The position numbers and the translations under genes were made by a program. DNA of 7,618 nt from Proteobacteria bacterium CAG:495 (GTDB taxonomy: Bacteria; Pseudomonadota; Alphaproteobacteria; RF32; CAG-239). The notes beneath the pieces were generated by a model. The model saw only the letters and a program-made list of their open reading frames with translations, was not told the DNA's origin and made no database searches. The stretch is from assembly GCA_000432275.1 (NCBI GenBank), contig HF995311.1, positions 1 to 7,618 of the forward strand, written 5' to 3'. Below, piece by piece: positions 1 to 4,928 of this stretch (position 1 is its first letter; the number at the start of each line of letters is the position of its first letter).

Positions 1-96
1 AAGCCGTTTGCTTTAATTTTCATTTTAACAGATTTATTGGGTTATGTAAATAGGGTATTAAGCCTTATGGACGAAAAAACTCACCTTTAAGCTAAA

Positions 97-124
97 TTGA
101 AAAAGGTTCGGCAAAGACTATCTC
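97..124 (+). promoter_or_regulatory. Possible sigma-70 promoter of the lipoprotein gene
   Basis: TTGAAA (97-102) and TATCTC (119-124) are spaced by 16 bases and lie 33 bases ahead of the lipoprotein start codon. The -35 box is good but the -10 box is poor, so this is only a candidate. Confidence 0.25.
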
Positions 125-157
125 CGAATTGTATCTAACAGCAGAAAGGAAGAAACG

Positions 158-568
158 ATGAAAAAAATGAGTTTTATTCTGATTTTGACTTTTCTTTTGT
201 TTGCCTGCGCCACTCCCGCCAAATACGATTCAAAATTAAACCGTTTGGTTGGCGTCAGCAAAAGCCAGTTAATAAAAGATATGGGCCAACCGAGCGCAAC
301 CAAGGTATTTGCCAACGGAGACGAGGTTTTGGCCTACGTCAAGGCAAACGATGTTTATGTTCCCTCCGAATTCTACCTGTATAATCAGGGGGCATTGTCT
401 AACGAATATGACGGGATTTATTCGCCTTTCCTCGGAGATTATGATTTTTCGCCCTACGGAGCCGCTTTCGGTTATGAGGTAGAAAATATCTGCCAGACCG
501 TATTTCTGATTCAAAACGGAATGGTCACCGGTTGGAAATGGCGCGGCAATGATTGCGTGGCATATTAA
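158..568 (+). CDS. BamE/SmpA-like outer-membrane lipoprotein
   Basis: This encodes a 136-aa lipoprotein, probably attached to the inner face of the outer membrane. Residues 1-16 are a short Lys-led hydrophobic signal peptide ending in the lipobox Leu14-Phe15-Ala16-Cys17; the residue after Cys is Ala, not Asp, which favours outer-membrane sorting. Residues 30-60 carry the pattern typical of BamE/SmpA-fold proteins, a VGVSKSQLIKDMGQP segment followed by a gate-like strand around GDEVLAY. The C-terminal part has two cysteines (about 113 and 134) in a 'C-x-T-x-F ... G-x-V-x-x-W ... GNDC' arrangement, suggesting a disulfide in the periplasm. An AAAGGAAG Shine-Dalgarno sequence lies 5 bases before the ATG. 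The gene is a single unit with its own terminator. It is short on the Tyr-rich middle section that I do not recognise, so whether it is the true BamE of the BAM complex or a paralogous lipoprotein is open; the fold assignment is firmer than the role. Confidence 0.8.
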   Translation: MKKMSFILILTFLLFACATPAKYDSKLNRLVGVSKSQLIKDMGQPSATKVFANGDEVLAYVKANDVYVPSEFYLYNQGALSNEYDGIYSPFLGDYDFSPYGAAFGYEVENICQTVFLIQNGMVTGWKWRGNDCVAY

Positions 569-570
569 TG

Positions 571-604
571 AAAAAAGGAAAACCTTGCATGGTTTTCCTT
601 TTTT
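571..604 (+). terminator. Rho-independent terminator after the lipoprotein gene
   Basis: A perfect 14-bp inverted repeat (571-584 with 591-604) has a 6-base TTGCAT loop. The outer part is A6 paired with T6, so the 3' arm supplies the U tract. It begins two bases after the stop codon. Because of the A/T symmetry it could also work from the other strand. Confidence 0.9.
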
Positions 605-665
605 CCGAATGTCGTCGGAAAGTAAAAATACGGCATATTGATGAAAATAACTTTTCGGATTTTAC

Positions 666-693
666 CTGACGTAACTAATTTTTAACTTAAATA
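666..693 (+). promoter_or_regulatory. Possible sigma-70 promoter of ftsB
   Basis: CTGACG (666-671) and TAAATA (688-693) are 16 bases apart, and would start a transcript near base 700. If correct, the upstream in-frame ATG at 693 lies in the -10 box and cannot be translated, in agreement with the later start chosen for ftsB. Box quality is moderate. Confidence 0.3.
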
Positions 694-773
694 TGTTCCA
701 CTTACCCCAAGTAAAGTTCAATCCTAGCGAGTCTGTTTCGCCTTGTTTAATAAAGATTAGGAAACAATTAAGA

Positions 774-1094
774 ATGGGGCTTTTTTCTGATTTACAAAAT
801 AGGCTGAGAAACTCCGGTTTCTGGATATTCGGAGCCTTGTTGATGATTTATTTTGCATTCCATGCCATCAACGGCGACCGCGGCCTGTTGAAATACCTTT
901 ATCTGCGGCAGGAAATAGCCGAGGCGCAGAAAATTGCCGGCCACTACAACAGCCAGAAGCTGAAGCTGGAAGAAAAGGTAAAACACCTTTCAAACAGCAG
1001 TCTGGATTTGGATTTGCTCGAAGAACGGGCGCGTATTGTGCTGAATTTGGCCGGGCAGGACGAGTTTATTATTCTTGATGAATCCGAAAATTAA
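774..1094 (+). CDS. ftsB: Septum formation initiator FtsB/DivIC family
   Basis: This is a small bitopic inner-membrane division protein that, in characterised relatives, joins FtsL and FtsQ at the divisome to activate septal wall synthesis. The 106-aa product has a short cytoplasmic N-terminus, one membrane segment at about residues 15-31, then the family hallmark GDRGLLKYL (34-42), a Glu/Lys-rich coiled coil to about residue 75, and the C-terminal motif DLLEERAR followed by a QDEFIILDE end, which is typical of the family. The reading frame stays open back to an ATG at 693, but AGGAAA (759-764) sits 9 bases before the ATG at 774, and the extra 27 residues resemble no FtsB N-terminus, so 774 is chosen. 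In many alphaproteobacteria ftsB lies next to eno and the pyruvate dehydrogenase genes; here it stands alone and converges with pgpA. Confidence 0.88.
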   Translation: MGLFSDLQNRLRNSGFWIFGALLMIYFAFHAINGDRGLLKYLYLRQEIAEAQKIAGHYNSQKLKLEEKVKHLSNSSLDLDLLEERARIVLNLAGQDEFIILDESEN

Positions 1095-1096
1095 CT

Positions 1097-1124
1097 AAAA
1101 AAGGCTCCCTCGGGAGCCTTTTTT
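1097..1124. terminator. Bidirectional terminator between ftsB and pgpA
   Basis: GGCTCC (1103-1108) pairs with GGAGCC (1113-1118) around a CTCG loop; A6 precedes and T6 follows, so it can end transcripts from both strands. The pgpA stop codon (1123-1125 on the minus strand) overlaps the edge of the structure, so both convergent genes share the one hairpin. Confidence 0.9.
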
Positions 1125-1587
1125 ACGAGAACCATTGATTGCGGATAAAATAAAGAATTACCCCGCCGATAATGCCGGCTAAAATATCGTCAAGCATAAT
1201 TCCCAGTCCGCCCTTGACGTTTTTATCCGCCCAGCCGACGGGCCAGGGCTTGCTGATGTCCAAAAGGCGAAACAGTGCAAAACCGATAAGATAAAGCCAC
1301 AGGTTGGTCCCTGCCGCCAGCAGGGTTATTGCTTGACCGGCGGTTTCATCAATAACGATAAAGCCGGGGTCTTTTATGTTAACGGCCTTGGCATAAGTGT
1401 CTGCCGCCCAAATTCCGATGACGGAGACAATCAGGGCAAATGCCAGAACCGCCGTCCACCCCTGCCAGGCGGCAAGAACGTATACGAACGGCAGCGTTGC
1501 CGCAGAGCCGAAAGTTCCCGGGGCCTTAGGAGCCAAACCGCTGTAAAACCAGGTGCTGATGATTTTGCTGACTTCTTTTTTGAACAT
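1123..1587 (-). CDS. pgpA: Phosphatidylglycerophosphatase A
   Basis: PgpA is an inner-membrane phosphatase that converts phosphatidylglycerol phosphate to phosphatidylglycerol. From the chosen start the protein has 154 residues, near the usual family size. All expected motifs are visible in order: GLAPKAPGTFGS (17-28), DPGFIVIDETAG (73-84) with the conserved Asp-Glu pair, LFRLLDISKPWP (105-116) and GGLGIMLDDILAG (126-138) with the Asp-Asp pair. Hydrophobic segments lie at about 30-62, 85-108 and 134-147. An ATG eight codons upstream (1611) is in frame, but AAAGG (1596-1600 on the minus strand) is 8 bases from the ATG at 1587, and a TATACT -10-like box abuts the upstream ATG, so the shorter form is preferred. 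It converges with ftsB and is divergent from the M23 gene. Confidence 0.92.
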   Translation of the reverse strand: MFKKEVSKIISTWFYSGLAPKAPGTFGSAATLPFVYVLAAWQGWTAVLAFALIVSVIGIWAADTYAKAVNIKDPGFIVIDETAGQAITLLAAGTNLWLYLIGFALFRLLDISKPWPVGWADKNVKGGLGIMLDDILAGIIGGVILYFIRNQWFS

Positions 1588-1611
1588 TTCAAACGCCTTT
1601 ATTTTAAACAT

Positions 1612-1642
1612 AGTATATGAGCAAACCTGATTGTACGCTCAA
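1612..1642 (-). promoter_or_regulatory. pgpA: Possible sigma-70 promoter of pgpA
   Basis: Read on the minus strand, TTGAGC (1642-1637) and TATACT (1617-1612) are separated by 19 bases, longer than ideal. The -10 box matches 5 of 6 consensus bases. A transcript would begin near 1605, inside the longest pgpA frame, which supports translation from 1587. Confidence 0.35.
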
Positions 1643-1784
1643 AAATGCGCAGAAAACAAGGGATTATTTGCCTGTTTTGGATAACTTTGCAAAAAAAGCT
1701 GTATTTTAAAATTTTTTTTGTTATAACTACAGCACTATGTGCTTTTTCTGACAAAGGCGCATTTTTGGTACTAACAACTCAGGT
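1625..1784. repeat. Two-part inverted repeat across the pgpA/M23 divergent region
   Basis: CAAAAATGCGC (1640-1650) is exactly mirrored by GCGCATTTTTG (1757-1767). Outside this pair, ACCTGA (1625-1630) is mirrored by TCAGGT (1779-1784), in the same relative order and with gaps of 9 and 11 bases. The right-hand TCAGGT includes the weak Shine-Dalgarno of the M23 gene. The symmetry suggests either paired binding sites for a regulator acting on both genes or an old inverted duplication of the upstream regions; I cannot decide which. Confidence 0.5.
1722..1743 (+). promoter_or_regulatory. Possible -10 box and operator-like palindrome before the M23 gene
   Basis: TATAAC (1722-1727) matches the -10 consensus at 5 of 6 bases and follows a long A/T tract; the matching -35 (CTGTAT, 1699-1704, 17-base spacer) is weak. 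The palindrome AGCAC-TAT-GTGCT (1731-1743) lies exactly where transcription would start. A T5 run follows it, so it could also be a feeble hairpin terminator. Confidence 0.3.
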
Positions 1785-1790
1785 CTGTTT

Positions 1791-3029
1791 ATGAAACGAA
1801 AAAATCCTTTAGCCTCTAAGAAGGCTTATTCTCCGCATTATGCCGAGAAAAAACCTTTTTTTTCAGAGAAAGAGATAATATTCAGAAGTGAAGGCCGGGC
1901 CAAAGTATTTCAGATTTCTTCGCGTGCTCAGGTTATTTTCTTATGCTTTATCTGCCTTGTCGGCATATGGAGTTTTTATTCATACCATCTATATAATAAG
2001 TCTGACCGCATAATTTCCCACAAAGATCAGGAACTGGTCGAAACGCGGGACGCTTACGCTGACCTGATGAGCGATTTTGTCACCATTCACAAAAACATTG
2101 ATTCCGTCCTTGCTTCTCTGGATAAAAAAGGGGCCAAGGCCGGTAAGGAACTGGATAAATATAAGCGCCAGGCTATGGTGGTTGAAGACAAAATCAAACA
2201 AATTACGGCAGAAAAAGATTGGGTTGACGATAAAAAGCTCAATGAAAAGATGACTCTTAACGAAGCCTTGCTGCAAAGGGATATAGCCGCCTCCGAGCGT
2301 GACGAACTGCGCAAACAGCTGAGCGAGCTGGAAGATGCTGTCAAAGAGATTAAAGCGGCTGAGCTCGAAGTCTTTAATCGTGTTGAAGCCATTGCCGCCC
2401 GCGAGGTCAATAAAATCAAAAGCGCTTTCAGCCAAATCAACGTTCCTTTGAAAAAACGCGGCCTTTATTTTAATCCTCTTGCCAACAGCAAAAAGAAGGA
2501 TTCGGTCGGCGGTCCGTTTATCCCGGTTTCAACTTCCAAATTGCAGGATAAGGACATTAACGATAAAATCTCCAGCATTTTTAAAACCGCGGATGACTTG
2601 GAATATTATCGTGAAGTTGCCAAATACGTTCCTATCGGCAAACCGGTGTGGAGCTATTGGGTGACTTCTCGTTTCGGCGTCCGCAACGATCCTTTTAATA
2701 AAAAGAAAACCGGCCACAAAGGCGTCGATTTGGCCAGCCGCACCGGCAACAAGATTCAGGTTATGGCCAAGGGGCGGGTAATCAAAACCCAGCACAGCAA
2801 CAAAGGCTACGGCAACGAAGTCATCGTCGATCACGGCAACGGTTTTCAGACCCGGTATGCGCATATGCACAAGATATATGTAAAAAAAGGTGATTATTTA
2901 AAAATAAATGATACTATAGGAGAAGTTGGTAGTACCGGGCGTTCCACCGGCCCCCATCTTCACTATGAAGTGATTTACCGGGGACAGGTGGTTGATCCGA
3001 TGCCCTTTATTCAGGCTAAGCTGTCTTAA
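1791..3029 (+). CDS. Membrane-anchored M23 peptidoglycan endopeptidase, bactofilin-linked
   Basis: This 412-aa protein is probably an inner-membrane-anchored zinc hydrolase that cuts peptide cross-links in periplasmic peptidoglycan. Residues 1-46 are a basic cytoplasmic segment containing SEKEIIFRSEGRAKVFQIS, similar to the N-terminal region (DUF5930-like) of alphaproteobacterial M23 proteins. A single membrane segment spans about 47-66, a long charged coiled coil about 75-210, and the LytM/M23 domain about 285-408. All catalytic features are present: zinc ligands His309 and Asp313 in GHKGVD, His358 in RYAHMH, and His389/His391 in STGPHLHYE, so it is predicted to be active. It is followed 15 bases later by a bactofilin gene, an arrangement known for LmdC of Hyphomonas neptunium, where the cytoplasmic tail binds the bactofilin; the same is inferred here. 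The Shine-Dalgarno (AGG, 1781-1783) is weak. Codons around 2870-2935 are strikingly AT-rich compared with the rest of the gene. Confidence 0.92.
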   Translation: MKRKNPLASKKAYSPHYAEKKPFFSEKEIIFRSEGRAKVFQISSRAQVIFLCFICLVGIWSFYSYHLYNKSDRIISHKDQELVETRDAYADLMSDFVTIHKNIDSVLASLDKKGAKAGKELDKYKRQAMVVEDKIKQITAEKDWVDDKKLNEKMTLNEALLQRDIAASERDELRKQLSELEDAVKEIKAAELEVFNRVEAIAAREVNKIKSAFSQINVPLKKRGLYFNPLANSKKKDSVGGPFIPVSTSKLQDKDINDKISSIFKTADDLEYYREVAKYVPIGKPVWSYWVTSRFGVRNDPFNKKKTGHKGVDLASRTGNKIQVMAKGRVIKTQHSNKGYGNEVIVDHGNGFQTRYAHMHKIYVKKGDYLKINDTIGEVGSTGRSTGPHLHYEVIYRGQVVDPMPFIQAKLS

Positions 3030-3044
3030 ACAAAAGAGGTCAAA

Positions 3045-3503
3045 ATGAAAAAAATTAAAAGACTTGTCTATCTTAAACTCGCCCGCCGTCTCAGCCGCGG
3101 TTCTGCCGGAGCGCCGGTGCCCAGCATCATCAGTGAAAATACCAAGGTTCAGGGAGACATTATCAGCGACGGCATTGTGCATATCGACGGCCGCGTCGAA
3201 GGCGACATCAGCTGCGATGAGTTGGTTATCGGGATGAAAGGCGTGGTTATCGGTTCCGTTAATGCCGGAAACCTCCAGCTCTATGGTACCTTGAACGGCA
3301 AAGCGGCGGTTGACAATCTGTTTATTGCCAAATCTGCAAAGATGATAGGCGACGCCACTCACAATACGATTGCAATTGAGCCCGGTGCATATGTCGACGG
3401 TCATTGTATGCGTATGGGATCGCCGATTCCGGCTGAGCAGGCAAAACCCGACCTGATGCTTACCGACGCTTCTGCGTCTTCAAAAGTCAAAAAAATCAGC
3501 TAA
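3045..3503 (+). CDS. Bactofilin
   Basis: Bactofilins are cytoplasmic beta-helical proteins that polymerise without nucleotides into membrane-associated filaments and recruit wall enzymes to chosen sites. This 152-aa member has a basic, possibly membrane-binding N-terminus (residues 1-18, MKKIKRLVYLKLARRLSR), the bactofilin domain at about 25-125 with the typical opening ISENTKVQGDIISDGIVHID and IDGRVEGDI, regular repeats of hydrophobic and Gly residues, and the closing IEPGAYVDGHC, then a short Lys/Ser-rich tail. AGAGG (3035-3039) is 5 bases before the ATG. It follows the M23 gene by 15 bases with no terminator between, so the two are co-transcribed; the likely job is to position that hydrolase for local wall growth or cell-shape control. 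Confidence 0.95.
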   Translation: MKKIKRLVYLKLARRLSRGSAGAPVPSIISENTKVQGDIISDGIVHIDGRVEGDISCDELVIGMKGVVIGSVNAGNLQLYGTLNGKAAVDNLFIAKSAKMIGDATHNTIAIEPGAYVDGHCMRMGSPIPAEQAKPDLMLTDASASSKVKKIS

Positions 3504-3517
3504 GGACATACAGGTTG

Positions 3518-3547
3518 AAAAAATCCCGGCATTGCCGGGATTTTTTT
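3518..3547 (+). terminator. Rho-independent terminator of the M23-bactofilin operon
   Basis: A perfect 13-bp inverted repeat (3518-3530 with 3534-3546) has a GC core TCCCGGC/GCCGGGA, an ATT loop, and flanking A6 and T7 tracts. It lies 14 bases after the bactofilin stop codon and isolates the operon from flgE. Confidence 0.93.
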
Positions 3548-3566
3548 ATTGTCATAAATTTTCCTT

Positions 3567-3582
3567 TGGCACGTATTTTGCA
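3567..3582 (+). promoter_or_regulatory. flgE: Sigma-54 (RpoN) promoter of flgE
   Basis: The sequence TGGCACGTATTTTGCA agrees with the -24/-12 consensus TGGCAC-N5-TTGCA at every position, with the GG and GC doublets 10 bases apart. Transcription would start near 3593, about 30 bases before the flgE start. Sigma-54 promoters need an ATP-dependent activator; in Caulobacter-type flagellar cascades the hook gene is in the sigma-54/FlbD class. I saw no certain activator site upstream; it would have to overlap the end of the bactofilin gene. Confidence 0.92.
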
Positions 3583-3622
3583 TATAAAATTGTAATCTAA
3601 TTTAAATATGCGAGGTTATATT

Positions 3623-4831
3623 ATGGCATTAAATATCTTTCTTCCCTCAACCACCGGCATGGAAGCGCAGGCTCATGCTCTTGGCCAGGTGAGTACGAAT
3701 ATCGCCAATATGAACACCGTTGGTTATAAGTCGAACGAGACGATGTTTTACTCTTTGCTGGGAGCGGCTCCCGTGGTTAAGAGTAATCAATCCGGGCTTT
3801 CTTCTTCAAGGGTAGACATTCAGGGTGTCGGTTACTATGACCGGACGAATATTGAAGATCAAGGCGTTATTTATTCTACCGGAAACAATTATGACGTGGC
3901 TATTAATAACACCGGCAATGCCTTTTTTATGGTAAAAGATGCCTACAACAATACATTTTATACCCGTGCCGGCAATTTTACCACCCGGACTGAAAACGGA
4001 GAAGTTTATCTGGTTTCTCAAAACGGGTTGAAAGTTCAGGGTTTTCCCCGTTTGAGCGACGGTAGTTTTGGTGCTGCGCCGGAGGATTTAATTATTAAGT
4101 ATCCGGAGAAGATTCCTCCGGTTCCGACGACTGAAGCGACTATTACCGCCAATGTTCCCGCGATTGACGTGGACAGCAGCAGTTACGGAATAACCATCTA
4201 TTCGCCCAACCATAATGGCGAAACGATGAATATGATATTTAAAAAAGTGGAGGGCAAAGTTAATACCTGGTCTCTTTCTTTTGACGTAGAAGGCGGAACC
4301 GTAACCAGCGATGCAACGGAAGTCGTATTTGATTCCAGCGGCAATGTCGTCAGTCCCAAAACCTTCGACGTCTCGGTAAACTGGGATGACGGGGATACCA
4401 ATAGCATCCATATGGATATTTCGAATATGACCCAGCTTGATGCCGGCACCGGAGTAACATATGTAAAGCAAGACGGCGCACCGGAAGGAAACTTTGTAAA
4501 AAGTTATATTGGCGAAGACGGTATTGTGGAGGCCTATTATTCAAACGGCGATACCTATATCAGCGGAAAACTGGCTCTGGTAGGGTTTACCGCTCCGAAC
4601 AATCTGACGCCTTATGAAGGGACTTTGTTTCAGGCGGATTCTTCCGTCGGGGAGAGCTTTTATGTCTCAGACAACGGCTATATTGTACCGCAGTCTTTGG
4701 AAAGTTCGTCAGTAAATGTTGAAGAAGAGTTTTCTCGTATGATTATTACGCAACGGGCATACAGCAGTAATGCAAATGCCTTTACAACCGCAGACGAGAT
4801 GCTTCAAACCGCAGTAAATTTGAAAACTTAG
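3623..4831 (+). CDS. flgE: Flagellar hook protein FlgE
   Basis: FlgE subunits are exported by the flagellar type III system and polymerise into the hook, the universal joint between rod and filament. The 402-aa product shows the N-terminal rod motif GQVSTNIANMNTVGYKSNE (21-39), a core strand region with YSTGNNYDVAINNTGNAFF (84-102) and YTRAGNF (113-119), a variable middle domain (about 165-290) and the C-terminal motif VEEEFSRMIITQRAY (366-380) with TADEMLQTAVNL (389-400). The length and the large middle domain fit FlgE better than the rod proteins FlgF or FlgG. An ATG at 3608 is in frame, but the Shine-Dalgarno CGAGG (3611-3615) lies just after it and 7 bases before the ATG at 3623, so translation starts there. 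There is no flgD, flgK or other flagellar gene nearby; the gene is transcribed alone from its sigma-54 promoter. Confidence 0.93.
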   Translation: MALNIFLPSTTGMEAQAHALGQVSTNIANMNTVGYKSNETMFYSLLGAAPVVKSNQSGLSSSRVDIQGVGYYDRTNIEDQGVIYSTGNNYDVAINNTGNAFFMVKDAYNNTFYTRAGNFTTRTENGEVYLVSQNGLKVQGFPRLSDGSFGAAPEDLIIKYPEKIPPVPTTEATITANVPAIDVDSSSYGITIYSPNHNGETMNMIFKKVEGKVNTWSLSFDVEGGTVTSDATEVVFDSSGNVVSPKTFDVSVNWDDGDTNSIHMDISNMTQLDAGTGVTYVKQDGAPEGNFVKSYIGEDGIVEAYYSNGDTYISGKLALVGFTAPNNLTPYEGTLFQADSSVGESFYVSDNGYIVPQSLESSSVNVEEEFSRMIITQRAYSSNANAFTTADEMLQTAVNLKT

Positions 4832-4855
4832 CTGTCGGATAAGACGGTCGTCCTT

Positions 4856-4927
4856 AAAATCTCTCGCTTTTGGTTTGACAAAAACAGTTATTTTGTGTAT
4901 ATTTTGTCTTAAGCGAGAGATTTTTTT
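4856..4927 (+). terminator. Long inverted repeat with U tract after flgE, enclosing a promoter
   Basis: AAAATCTCTCGCTT (4856-4869) is perfectly complementary to AAGCGAGAGATTTT (4911-4924), and an inner pair GACAAAA (4877-4883)/TTTTGTC (4902-4908) tightens the loop to 18 bases. The right arm runs into T7 (4921-4927). Transcripts reading through from flgE could form the full hairpin and terminate. The structure has a 7/2 internal loop, so termination strength is uncertain, but no other terminator exists after flgE. Confidence 0.6.
4875..4903 (+). promoter_or_regulatory. Strong sigma-70 promoter of the 703-aa gene
   Basis: A perfect TTGACA (4875-4880) and TATATT (4898-4903, 5 of 6) are spaced by the ideal 17 bases. 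Transcription should start near 4910, giving a leader of about 19 bases that begins at the right arm of the surrounding inverted repeat. The boxes lie between the two arms of that repeat. Confidence 0.85.
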
Positions 4928-4928
4928 A

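Noticed and set aside
13..28. TTAA-N8-TTAA resembling a CtrA binding site
   Set aside because: The CtrA consensus has a 7-base spacer; this one has 8 and lies in AT-rich sequence far from a start codon.
1..90. Plus-strand frame open from the left edge to a TAA at 88-90, reading a 29-residue tail ending in MDEKTHL
   Set aside because: Too short to distinguish from chance in AT-rich sequence, with no family resemblance; it could be the end of an upstream gene, which only the flanking sequence can show.
603..620. TTCCGA/TCGGAA hairpin directly after the lipoprotein terminator
   Set aside because: Six base pairs with no U tract and no nearby gene start; it overlaps the preceding terminator's arm and is likely coincidental.
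1333..1620. 95-codon plus-strand frame antisense to pgpA
   Set aside because: It is a shadow of pgpA, whose motifs are unmistakable; no ribosome binding site or recognisable domain.
1989..2440. Two long minus-strand frames antisense to the M23 coiled-coil region
   Set aside because: They are products of the repetitive Glu/Lys-rich codons of the real gene and show low-complexity Ser/Leu or Phe/Ile strings.
2898..3404. 168-codon minus-strand frame across the M23 and bactofilin genes
   Set aside because: It runs opposite two confidently assigned genes and bridges their junction without its own signals.
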